In this document: positions 20,094 to 30,600 of the stretch, piece after piece
Layout of the letters: every line of letters starts with the position of its first letter
Numbering within the stretch: the first letter of the stretch is position 1
Assembly: GCF_019649055.1 (NCBI RefSeq)
Contig: NW_026570349.1
Span: 248,001-312,000 of the forward strand
Source of the DNA: Paramacrobiotus metropolitanus
Taxonomy: Eukaryota > Tardigrada > Eutardigrada > Parachela > Macrobiotidae
DNA: 64,000 bases
Direction: 5' to 3'
Translations under genes and position numbers: made by a program
The notes under the pieces: model-generated
Told to the model about the DNA's origin: nothing
Databases searched by the model: none
What the model saw: the letters and a program-made list of their open reading frames with translations, nothing else

Positions 20094-21660
20094 TGCCTCT
20101 GGGCGGGAGTCCGAGCCCCTGCGAAGGACCCGACTCCTACCGTCCCAGTGCCCGCTCCGCACACGACCCTAATGGGGTCGGTGACATCGCCTCGGGGTGT
20201 CCGGTGTGGGTCTTTCCGGCACCGCGCTCTCCTCCGGACCCGTGGTGGCGGAACAACTCACGGCAGAAATCCGAAGGTCGGTCGGTGTTGTAGTTGGACC
20301 GGTGTAGGCTTCTGTTGATGGTGGTCCGTAACGGCAAAAAGTAAAGTAAAAAAAATAGTATTAATCAATCTTCTCTCTCTCTTGCGTTAAAGTAAAAAAA
20401 ACATCACAATTCCTGGTGAGCAGGTTAGTGAAACAGATCTGCTACAGATCTAAAGAAAATGAGAACATCATTCCGAGTAAAAAAAAATAAACTCAAAGTC
20501 TTTGGTCCGGGACTTTAGTCCGGGTGCTCATTCCGACTAGAGCCAATCCGCGCACGGGGGCTCCAGTCCACTGGATGTCCGGTCATCCGGGTTCGAGGCA
20601 TCAGTTCCCGAGATACCCGGTGTTTCCGGTTCAATTCACCGAGGGTCGGGTAAGAAACGGGCTTGAAACTTACTTCCGACCAAATGACTTCGGGTAAGAC
20701 ATGGATCTCCATAAGCCGGGTGAGAAACGGGCATGAAACTCACATTCCGACCGGGGATCCTCCGGTTAAGGTTGAATGGAACCACCGTTGCCGGGTTTTT
20801 ACGGTAAAGTGAATGGAGAGGCACTGTCGCAGTACGCGAAAGCCGTAAGGCTCCCTCTCTGAGTCAGGAACAAGACCTACTGGGTCTTTTTACGGGGGAA
20901 TCTTCCGGTAAAGTACCGGTTTTCCAGGGTTTCGTCCGGACAAAAACCGTGATTTCGCGTCCTGTCGCCTATTGGGCAACTTGGACCGGTTAATGTCGGG
21001 TTTGAAGGGTCTGATCCGGGGTAGCCTCGGTACACGGGGGTTAACCTCGGTCAAAAAGTTAAAGTCCTTTCGCAGCCTCGGTTACTGAGGTAAAGTCCGA
21101 TGGGATCCTTGGCTGCTTCAGCAGATCGTGATTTCACGATGCGTTGGGTACTTGGTCCGGGCAAAACCTCTAGGTAGCCCTCTAGCACCTATTGGGCGCT
21201 GAGGGTAGTGTTGATGCCGGACTCTGACGTCAAATCCAGGGTCCAAGGGTTGAATCCGAGGTAGCCCCGGTTTTGAAGTGAAAAATTCTAAGTCCACTGG
21301 CAGCCTCGGGTACAAGTTCTAAGTCCGGTGGCGAGCCTTAATTGATGGTCTGATGAAGGATCCATCCGGGCAAAACCCTTTAGATGGTCCTCTAGCACCT
21401 ATTGGGCGCTGAGGATAGGGTTGTTGCCGGGATGTAAAGCCTCTGAGCGGGGTCTGGGCCCCTGTGGGTTTGATGATGAGCCTCTGGGCTGTGGAGTCCG
21501 ATGTCGGCCATTGTCGGTTCGGGGGTTCCTACTGGGAACCAACCGAAACTAGCCCAACATGCCTCTGGTATGTTCTGCTGGAAGTCCGACCTCCATGGTC
21601 GGTGATGCCAGGGGTTTTCACCGGGCGACTAGCGAAAAGCATGCAAGAAGAGGCCTTCCT

Positions 21661-21694
21661 GCGGCTATATTAGACCTAATTGGGTCTTAGCCGC
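21661..21694. repeat. Two-tier hairpin with TAATTG loop
   Basis: Outer stem GCGGCTA/TAGCCGC and inner stem AGACC/GGTCT (21672-21687) around loop TAATTG, with TATT bulged on one side. Confidence 0.7.
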
Positions 21695-22809
21695 GAGGTT
21701 GGCACTCTAGGTTGTAAAGACGGGGTCCGTTCTGGTCCGTCCTTCGGCTGATCCCGTGCTTCTGCTTAGGCAGGAACACCCGGGATGCCGGTATCGAGGC
21801 ATCCTGGCTTGGTCATCGGGGAACACGTCCGTTCTGGGCGGTTCGTACCGTGGGATTCTCCACGGAAGGTCCATTCTGGATCCTGCCCGGGTAATCCAGC
21901 AAGTTCGGCTGGTATCCGTAGCCTCCTTCCGGGCGTGCAGTCGTGCCGGACTCGTGAATCCTCTCCCGGGCTTTAGTAGTCCTTCGGGGGATTGACGAGT
22001 ACGCTAACGTCCTTGTACATCCTTCCGGGGGTCGGATAGAACCTATTGGGCTCTTTCCTATTGGGTTCTCTACATCGAACCGCTGGCGCGCCGCTCTACG
22101 TCCGATCCATTCCGGGGGCTTGAGGGTAATTCATCCGCACGGCAAAGGCCTATTGGGCCTACCTGCCGAAGTTATTGGAATCTTCCATGGCTTCCGTCGG
22201 GCATGTAGTCATGCCGGACACGCGTCTCATTACTCGATCTTCTTCGAGGTCGAGCAAGGATACGCGTGTGCCCTAATGTCCTGACACGTTCCGTGAGATG
22301 ACCATGGTCCGGTTCGCGGGTGAGATGGTCATGCCGGTCATCAATACCATGAGTCCGATCCTCTGGATCGGAGCAATGGTATCGATGTGCCCTAATGTCC
22401 CGATCCATCCGTTCCGAAGGGGGTTTCTCCGGGCTGGAGGCCTATTGGGCCTCTACTGATACCGTACAGGTAGAGATCGTGGTTCACCGCGAGCTGCCGA
22501 GCTATGCCAGAGACCTATTGGATCTCTGCAAGCAGCCTCGAGGTTGAGATCGTAGTTGGCGCGGTCTGCGTAGCGGTCATCTTCCGAAGTCCGGAGTCCT
22601 TCTGCCGGAGGGACGAGCCATTGGAGCGGAGCGGGTTACCCTCCTCCACAATGGTTCGTCGCTTTTCGTACAAGGGATCCCAGGTGGAGTCAGCATCGTT
22701 CATCAGAGCCTATTGGGCTCGTCGCTGGTTTCAGAGTGCAGCCAGCTAATGCTCCAGGTCCCGGGTTATCCATCGAGGTCCTTCTGCCGGTCGGGTTTAA
22801 ACAGAGGTA

Positions 22810-22828
22810 CCCAGCAGATCGTGCTGGG
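22810..22828. repeat. Hairpin with GATCG loop
   Basis: Stem CCCAGCA/TGCTGGG, loop GATCG. Related hairpins: 23832-23848 (ACAGCA, loop GATCG), 24769-24783 (GGCAC, loop GATCT), 24573-24585 (CTGC, loop GACCT), 24664-24676 (CCAC, loop GGTCT), 24732-24744 (CCACA, loop GTC). This is a second hairpin series with changing stems in the 3' region. Confidence 0.65.
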
Positions 22829-23818
22829 AGCCCCTGGTTAACCTCCTTTCGTACGAAGGGTCCGATGATTAGGCCTTAACCTGGACTTCATCAGTATAGG
22901 GCTTATTGCTTCCTAGGCTGATAAGGTCCAGGCTGGTGGGGTCCAAAGGTAAGTCCTGCGGGGCCGGGGTTAAGGAGAAGTTGCTTCCCTAGCTCCCGTG
23001 GCCCGCATTCCGGTAAGCGGTGAGAGCCTATTGGGCTCTATGGTCAGAGTTACGGAACCTGTCTACCGGGATCCTTCTGCCGGAGGGGTCTGAGCAAGGA
23101 ACACTGTGTTGTGCGCAGTTGTGCTTGTCCATACCGCTATTCGTACGACGAGTCCCGTGAGGGTAGGTTATCACCCGGGCTTCATCGGTAGAGGGTCTAA
23201 GGCTTCCTTTTGCCGTAGAAGTCCGGGCTGGATTAAATGGGTGGGAGCCTATTGGGCTCCGAAGTCCAAGTTAGAGGACTGGTTTGCCGGGATCCTTCTG
23301 CCGGAGTGGCTGACCAGGGACGAGCTGCGTCTGCGCAGTTAGCCGCTAGCCAGCCGCCTTTTCGTGCGATTTGTCCCGTTGACGTAGCAGATTCGTGGTT
23401 CAGACCGCGATTTGTGGCTGTTCCACTCCTCCGATCCGGGGTTCTGACGTCGGGGTGTCCCTATTGGGGACAACTCCCTGGGTCGATGACGGATCCATGG
23501 TTGGTGTCATGGTCCGGGGCATTTTTATGGTTTTTCCTCCACAGGCTCTGCCGGAGTGGTCGACGGTGGCGGAGTCGCTGATTCAGCTGAAGCCAGCTAA
23601 ACCGTCACATATCTAGGCTCCGTCAGTGACGTTGCGTACCCTCGCTTATTGGCTCGGTTAGCCTCCTGTCATTGTCGCCGGTGACCGGAACATTCTGTCC
23701 GGTTCATCCAGGGGAAACCAGGGGGAACGTCCGGTACGGTCCATTTGGGTTGAACGCGTACTTATCGGGTTCATCCGAGGATCCATCCGAGGGTCGCTAG
23801 CTCTTCTGCCGTAGTGGG

Positions 23819-23861
23819 TTATCTGCGCAGGACAGCAGATCGTGCTGTACTGCGCAGATAA
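23819..23861. repeat. Long two-tier hairpin in the 3' region
   Basis: Outer stem TTATCTGCGCAG/CTGCGCAGATAA and inner stem ACAGCA/TGCTGT around loop GATCG, separated by one mismatched pair. This is the most stable-looking single structure in the element by eye. Confidence 0.75.
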
Positions 23862-25106
23862 GCCGCCTTTCGTACGAAGGGTCGTCGGACCACATTGTTT
23901 TAGGAGGTTTCTCTTCCAAAAGCACTGTTGGCCCTTTCCGTTAAGTGGTCACGCTGAGCCGTTCTAGCAACATGCTTGCCAAGTCCGGCTCAGCGTGGCC
24001 GAGGGTTCGCACGGGTTATCCCTCGCAGACGACGAGGTCTCAGTTCTGCCCGGATCGTCCATGGGGGATGGGGTCTCCAACGTCTACAGCAGCCTTTTAA
24101 GCGCTTTCCCCGGAACCTATTGGGTTCACAAGGTAGCTATCCGACGTTTTCGGGATCTAAGGTCCGGTCAGGTCCACTTCTTTGGACTCTGTTTCTTGAA
24201 CCGAGGCATTTAAGGTGATATGTCTCCCTAAAATGCCGTGATCCTTCCTTCCGAAGCTTCTCTGGTATTTCCGTTCCCCAGATGTAGGCGATGTTGCTCC
24301 CCACATCTAAGGGACGGAACTTAGGATTTCGTCCACGGGTGGAGGCCTATTGGGCCTCTACTCCGGAGCCTTCAAGGGTCCGGGTAGTTATTGAACAGTA
24401 TGTTCGTCGAGTGGCTTGATCGTGGTTCTGACCCGGCTGGCTTAGGCAGGGTCGAGATCTGCAGGCTGCAGAATAGTTAAGGTACCAGTGTCGTGGTTAC
24501 TCGCGATCTGCGGAAGGCTACTGCTGTATCCCTTATTGAGGGTCCGGCTAGTAGCTAGATCGTGGTTAGAGGCTGCGACCTGCAGTTTCCTCGCTGAGAT
24601 ACCCACCAGCCGTACTTGTGGCCGACCTCTGTGATATTCTTTGGTAGCAGAAGTAGTCAGATGCCACGGTCTGTGGGCTTGGGCTGGAGGCTCCATTCTG
24701 GGCCGGTGGTGGTAGCGGATCATGGTTAAGACCACAGTCTGTGGCTCCAAAGCAGAACGTGGTTAAGGGGCACGATCTGTGCCGGGGGTTAAAGGTAGCT
24801 GAATGTGGTTCGATCTGGTGCGATCTGCTCCATTAAAGGGTTAGTGCCGGAGGATCCGAGCCTTCTGACGGATTCTGTCCGGGGGAAACCGCGGGAGACA
24901 TACCGGTACGGTGCATCCACTGAAATTCTGACGGGTGCACCCGCAATTACCGGGTCGATCCGGGGAATCCGTTCCATAGGGTTCGTTTGGGCTTAGTACA
25001 GGGTGGGCTAACCCTACGTATCCCTTATTGAGGGTCCGTATGGGTAGCAGATGTGGTTACCCTGCGATTTGTGGGATTCTTCAGGTTTTGTCCGGGTAAA
25101 GTTCGT

Positions 25107-25129
25107 CGACATCCCTATTGGGGATGTCG
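25107..25129. repeat. Longest TATTG hairpin (9-bp stem)
   Basis: CGACATCCC, loop TATTG, GGGATGTCG. It lies about 70 bp beyond the stop codon of the last accessory ORF on the minus strand. Confidence 0.85.
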
Positions 25130-25195
25130 TCACGTCCATTTGGCCGGTTTTTTACGGTAAGCCTAACCCTATTGGGGTCCGGCTACCGGTCTCTT

Positions 25196-27448
25196 TCATT
25201 CTAAGTCCCCGACGACCGGGGCTCCACCACCGAAGTGGGATCCTTCCGAGTCGTCATCCTTATCCGGGCCGCGTTGCTCCGGTTGGTTTGAGGACGCGGC
25301 CTCCTGGGTACAGGTCGATTGGGGGTCCGGTGTCTCCTGACCTGGTTTTCCAGCCTTCACACGGCGCGCTTCCCGGCGGCGGCGATTTCGGCCGGATGAA
25401 GATGATCCGGGCCACATGTCATACCGATAGTATGACTTGCCCTCGGGCATCGGTGGCGAAGTGAATCCGGGCGGCAGGTGGCGATTGCATCTGCACCATT
25501 CGGAGAGGGTCGAAGCCTCATCAGTGTCGGTCTTCTCATCAGGGTAGTACTGGTACTCCTTCTTCCAGCGTTCCGCTGTCATAAGGAAGTCCCGAAGCCA
25601 CAAGCCGACTACTGCGTCCCGCATCGGTGTGCTGAGCAGTGCTACCGTGGTTCGCAGCCTGGGCGGGATGTTGTTGTTCCGGTACGCGCAGTACAAGGTG
25701 TAGTGGCTGTGATGGTGACCAAGCCGAGCCGCGAAAATCAGTCGCTGAGCCGTCAGGAAGGCCATCGGAGCATCTCCTTGAGCCTGTGGTTCTGCGGCTC
25801 CAAGGTATTCGGGAATGTTCCGGGATGCTCGGGCTGCAGTGACTACCATGGCTGCTTGTGCCTCTGGCAGCACGAACTGCGCAACCCATTCTGTATGGTC
25901 CGTGATCTCGCGTCCGTCCGAGTATATCGGAAGTTGGCTCAGCTGAGACCAATCGGGTCGATCCAGTGATGTGGCCAAGATGGCCGGGTCGGTGGCGCTG
26001 GGCAGGCCGTTGTTCCGGAAGTGCGGAAAGCCGATGCCGTACGCCAAGCGGTCAATCATCTGGAAGTCTTCCGACCACTGACGATGTTCAAACATCTGCT
26101 GGTATCCGGAGTTGTTGAGGAATTGTCGTAGGCCGTTCATCATGTTCCAGACTTGGGTCCGACGATCCTCTCGGTACCGCATGGTGGCCATAACGTAGTC
26201 CGTTCGTTCTGTCGGATGTGGAGTTTCCACCGCAATGCCCTGTCGGCGTGCATGGTCATACCGAGGGTCATGCTGGCCTGGCACCTCCACATCTAATATC
26301 GGGTACTGGGGCACCGGTAACTCGTCCGGGGCTATTACTTGTGGGTCCGGTCTCGAGGTCGGTGCTGGGTGTCGGGTCGCAGGTTGCGTGAAGTTTCGGC
26401 GGGACTTGGTGTTAGAGTCCACCACTAACCCTCCGTTATCCTCTGATTCGGACCGTTTGCCGGGGGAAGGTCGGGTTCGATCCTTCGAGGCTCGGTCGGT
26501 GGAAGCCCTGTTCTGACTCTCCAGCTTCCGACGCAAGTCGCCTTCCAACCGGTGACGTAAGTCGCCGGGGGCCAAGTCTACTATGCTCTGACTTCTTCGA
26601 TTGGACGGGGTGGACCCTGTTGGGGTCACTGCCACCGTCCCTGGCTGATCAGCCGAGCGAACTACCGGTTGAGCCGGGGTTTGAGGTAAGCCACTCACTT
26701 GCGGGGCTACCGGCTGTGGTTCCGGTTGAGCTTGCGGTATTGCCACAGAGGCTTGCGGTTGAGGAGGATGAATGATCTGGGCCATGTATTGCCGGCCGTC
26801 TGGTCCAATAAGTGCCACGGTGGCTCCTTGAAGGGGGATCGAATTCGCGACGAGTGCGTCGGCGACCACTGACATATCCATACCTCCTTCCGCATTTAGT
26901 ACATTCGAGAGTGCGGTGAAAGGTGCGGTGGGCTCGTCTGGGAACCTTTTGGGTTCCACTGCAAGCCTGCCGGGCGGGACCGTTGGAGGTGGGATATTCT
27001 CCCGGTTCATCCGCTCCTCATGCTCGCGCTGTCTGCGGGCAATCTCCCGGTCAGCTGCCGCTATTTCCCGTCGCTCTTCTTCGCGCTCCGTCTCCCTGCG
27101 TGCTTCACGGGCTTCGACCAGCCGAGGGTTATCCGGGACCGGTGGGGTGTTACGCCATCCGGGTTCCTGTCGGACCCGGCGGTGACGCTGCATGTCCCAC
27201 AGGTGGAGTATCTCCTGTGAACGCAGCTGGTCCAGGAATCGGCTAGAGCTAACCAGGTGAAGGTACGCGCTCAGGTTTCCAGTCACAACTTGAAGGTATA
27301 GGGCCACAGCCTGTTCTCGACGGTCGGCCCTATTGTCCGGAGCTTGCTTGTCCAGGTGCCGTAGCAAGCAGTCCGCGCAAGGTAAGCGGGTCCGCGGTGA
27401 GTCATTGTTGGCTCGGCACGTCTGGCACTCCGGGTTATAGGCCTCCAT
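25196..27448 (-). CDS. Accessory ORF 3 of the giant element, 750 aa, zinc-motif protein of unknown function
   Basis: Starts at an ATG (27448) and runs 750 codons. Residues 8-25 hold a CQTC...CADC pair (CxxC-x10-CxxC), a probable zinc site. An Arg/Glu-rich helical segment (about 105-145) is a coiled-coil candidate. A Gln/Pro-rich linker follows (about 225-290), then charged disordered sequence. A hydrophobic, apparently folded C-terminal block (about 470-680) contains YGIGFPHF, LPIYSDGRE, RLGHHHSHYTLY and a WLRDFL segment, and the end is a basic SSGRNRRRREARRV tract. CxxC motifs in the long insert of the pol ORF (CPEC, CPIC) look similar in style. No signal peptide or membrane anchor, so it is not a typical envelope protein. 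A second structural or RNA-binding role is a guess. Confidence 0.7.
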   Translation of the reverse strand: MEAYNPECQTCRANNDSPRTRLPCADCLLRHLDKQAPDNRADRREQAVALYLQVVTGNLSAYLHLVSSSRFLDQLRSQEILHLWDMQRHRRVRQEPGWRNTPPVPDNPRLVEAREARRETEREEERREIAAADREIARRQREHEERMNRENIPPPTVPPGRLAVEPKRFPDEPTAPFTALSNVLNAEGGMDMSVVADALVANSIPLQGATVALIGPDGRQYMAQIIHPPQPQASVAIPQAQPEPQPVAPQVSGLPQTPAQPVVRSADQPGTVAVTPTGSTPSNRRSQSIVDLAPGDLRHRLEGDLRRKLESQNRASTDRASKDRTRPSPGKRSESEDNGGLVVDSNTKSRRNFTQPATRHPAPTSRPDPQVIAPDELPVPQYPILDVEVPGQHDPRYDHARRQGIAVETPHPTERTDYVMATMRYREDRRTQVWNMMNGLRQFLNNSGYQQMFEHRQWSEDFQMIDRLAYGIGFPHFRNNGLPSATDPAILATSLDRPDWSQLSQLPIYSDGREITDHTEWVAQFVLPEAQAAMVVTAARASRNIPEYLGAAEPQAQGDAPMAFLTAQRLIFAARLGHHHSHYTLYCAYRNNNIPPRLRTTVALLSTPMRDAVVGLWLRDFLMTAERWKKEYQYYPDEKTDTDEASTLSEWCRCNRHLPPGFTSPPMPEGKSYYRYDMWPGSSSSGRNRRRREARRVKAGKPGQETPDPQSTCTQEAASSNQPEQRGPDKDDDSEGSHFGGGAPVVGDLE

Positions 27449-27689
27449 CCGGGGCTGTGGCTGGGGCTGTAGTCAAACTTAAATTTTTTTAAGTTATTTT
27501 TAAGTTTATTGGGCCTTACGTAAACCTATTGGGTTCTACGTTTTGTGGTTAAATAAGTACAACGGTCGGGTACGGTCGGTTCTCTTCCGTCCAAAGTTGT
27601 TCCCTCGAGCCTATTGGTCTCGAAGACGTTCCGTTGTAGAGGCTATCTACCCTTGCCTATTGGGCAAGGAGCCTCGGATGACTTGACTT
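27449..27689 (-). other. Gap between accessory ORFs 2 and 3
   Basis: About 240 bp with three TATTG-family hairpins: 27518-27541 (stem ACGTA plus AACC with one bulge), 27605-27623 (stem TCGAGCC with one mismatch) and 27651-27669 (stem CCTTGCC). Confidence 0.65.
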
Positions 27690-30600
27690 TCAGGTTGCTT
27701 TCCGGGTTCGATCCGGCAAATCGGCCGGGTTGATGGATTTCGCCCGTGCTAATCGTTTCTTGGACTCTTCTGCCCGGGCAGCCGAGGTAAGAGCTTTAGT
27801 TGGGCTCTCCGAGCTGGACCGGGTCTTAGGCAGATGTTGGCCAAAGTCCGAAGGTAGGTGGAAGACGGAGAAGCGCTGCGTGGGCGTCTTGTAGGCCTTA
27901 CTCATTCCGAGGGCTTTTTGCCGGCAGGCCTGCACCAGGACGTATTCCAGTTCATCCGCAAGGTGGTACAGGTTGCTCTCCTTCCTTCGGATCGGTCGGT
28001 ACCGATCATCTTCCAGTTGGGGTCTGGCGGACATGAGGATGAACTCGAACCGACCAATCAGGTGGCTCAGGATCTCCCGGCGAGTCAATCCGTCTGGGTG
28101 CCGATCCGTCCGCAGGCAGGCGATGACCGCATCGCGCCATCCAAGGTAAGTCTGGGGTGCAGGGTCTTGCTCCTCCCTCGGGAAGACGTAGTACGGCCTC
28201 CCGGTATGAGTGTAGACTCGAAGGATGGCTCCGGTCTCGTAAGCCAACCGACAGTATTCCTTGACTCTGTCGAGGTCGAGGTCGAACCAGCTTCCGTCTT
28301 TGTCGACGCGCCAGTGCTTCAGCAGCTGGTAAGCCAAGTCCGGGGTTGCGTATAGTGGGCCGGACCAGGACAGCGCCTTGAGTGCAGCATGTACATGCAC
28401 CCAACCTTCATCGGTGTCGGCGATCCGGGGCCTAAACTTTGGTTTAGCCGCTCGCATCGTCGCCGGCATTTTCGGCCGCGGTGGAACCCGTATTATGGGC
28501 CTCGATGGGATCTCCCGCGGTAACACTTGCGCTGTGTCCTGGTGCCACACCATGAGCAGTTGATCCCTCGGTGGGCTAGGTGTCCGTTCCCATAGCCCTT
28601 GCTGGTGAGTTGGACCCGAGACTCGCTGGTGGGAAGGGGCATCCCGGCAGGGGTCTTCACCATCCATCGGGTCATCTTGGTTTTCCGCCGGAGGGTCCTC
28701 GGGTTGGTCCGGGTCCTCCTGGTTAGGGTCCTGGGGTGCCGCTGTTGGCGGCTTCCCCTGATCTTCGTCATTCTCGTCATCTTCGTCGTCTGTTTTGCCG
28801 GATTTGTCGGAGTCTTGTTCCGACTCGGCCTCATCATCCTCCGAGGAAGGGTCTTCTTCCTCTTCCAGAGAGTGCGCATTCCGGGATGTCCGACCCTTAT
28901 CCTTAGACTTCTTAGGCGCAGACTGGCCCCTTCTTGAGGTTTCAGCCTGCGAGGTCGACAAGTCCATCGGGGAGGTGGGTTGCGGTGCCGGGGGAGCTGA
29001 CTGTGTGTCCTTAATGAACTTGCCCCGTCCATCTCGTACCACATGCTTAGATGCTTTATTGGCTGATTCCCGGGCCGAGGGTTCCATCATTCCGTAAACC
29101 TTCGAGTCCCCGGGTGCTCTAGGTCGGTCATGGGGGAATCTGCTACCCGCCGAGGCCGCTGTTGATCTGGCAAGTTCAAGCCAGACGTTCGCCTGGGCCG
29201 GTCGCGATCCCGGTGCCTTGGGTTGAGGGTCGACTCCGGCCGCGTCCCTGTTCTTGTTGTGGACGTACGAGATCCGGAGCTTCAGTTCCTTTCGTTTCGA
29301 TAAGGGGATGAAGTCGGGGACAGTGTACCGTAGGTTCTGTCCACGCTGCGCGTTGGTGGTCTGCAGCTCTCGGTCCCTGACCATTTGATGTAGGATCGGG
29401 GCGATCTCCGTCTGGATCGTTTCGATCTCGGCTTCACCTTTAGGCTTATCCCCGTAGGTGTACATCACGTTTAGGAACCGAGCGATCTGAAGTCGGGTCG
29501 AGCCTCGCGGATTACGGTAGTATCCGATGGCTCTGACGATTCTTTCGGGGATGGGTTCTTCCTGGCGGAGCTTGTTCGGTGGTTTAGGGAGGACCAGCTC
29601 TCCCATGGTGTCCCATGAGCGATGGAGTATAAGAACCAAGGCCTCGTCCTGTATCCAAGCGATGATCTTCGGCATGAACTGCTTGGTTAGGGAATGTCCC
29701 TTCTTCACGTGGTACGTCTCCGTCAGCTTGGCCACCAACTCCTGGTAGACGTCCCTTTTCTTCATGTCGGCGGTGGCGATCATGCGCCGAACATCCTCCT
29801 TAAAAGGGGCTTTGGGGAACGAAGGCTCGGGCTCCGAGGGTTGTCGGTCCGGCAGCCTCTCTCGGATATTGTCCGGGGCTGGTAAGTCAGACTGGTCGGT
29901 GTCCGCATCATAGTCCCAGAGTTCTTCATCGGAACCCTCGGCTAGATGTTCGGCGGACGCCGTATCCATCCGGTCAGACTCATCTAGAACCTTCGGTGGG
30001 ATCTCCGGTGAAGGTGTTCTCATCTCCAACTCCCGAGGTTCCGATTCTTCCTTCGGTTCCACCTTTCTAGCTTCCTCTCTACGGTTGGAGTTGTCGATCA
30101 TCCTTTGAAGCAGCGGGGTGCTTCGATCCAAGGGCTTGGGTGCCTCTATTGGAGGCTTCCCATCGGCCCATCGACGGATCTCGTCGACCCACGCGTCGAC
30201 ACTCTGACCAGGCTTCAGTTTCGGCTTAGGCCCCCGGTTCTTGTCGGGTTCCTGCCGGCCTGATTCGGCGTCTGACTCGCTGTCAGAGGATGACACCTGG
30301 GGTCTGACCCTTCTTCGAGTCCGGTCCCGGCGTCCCTCTGCGTCAGAAACGTCTGTGTCGTTTCCTCCGCGAGCCTTCTTGGGTAAACGGCTCGGTGACT
30401 CTTTCTTCGGGGCCGATTTCTTTGCTTCCCGCTTCTTCGGTACCGTAGCCGAGTTAGCCGAGTGGATGATTACTCCGCTAAGTCCCTGTGCCGGTTCATC
30501 ACAGACCTGGACAGAGGGTTCTCGGGTCGGCTGGACCATCCTTTTCGATGATACCACGGACACCTTATGGGTTCTCGTGGGTTTGAGGGTTTCTTGTCCG

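Larger units (their letters stand above)
20094..25195 (-). other. 3' non-coding region of the giant element, hairpin-rich
   Basis: Just over 5 kb between the last accessory ORF and the 3' LTR with no credible coding frame. It is GC-rich and made of short recurring modules: NNNCC-TATTG-GGNNN hairpins (at least nine here), hairpins with loop GATCG or GATCT, a TTCGTACGA core (22647, 22855, 23140, 23872 and variants) and CCTTCTGCCGGAG (22610, 22780, 23075, 23295). No clear polypurine tract precedes the LTR; only a short AGAGGCA is adjacent on the minus strand. Confidence 0.8.
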
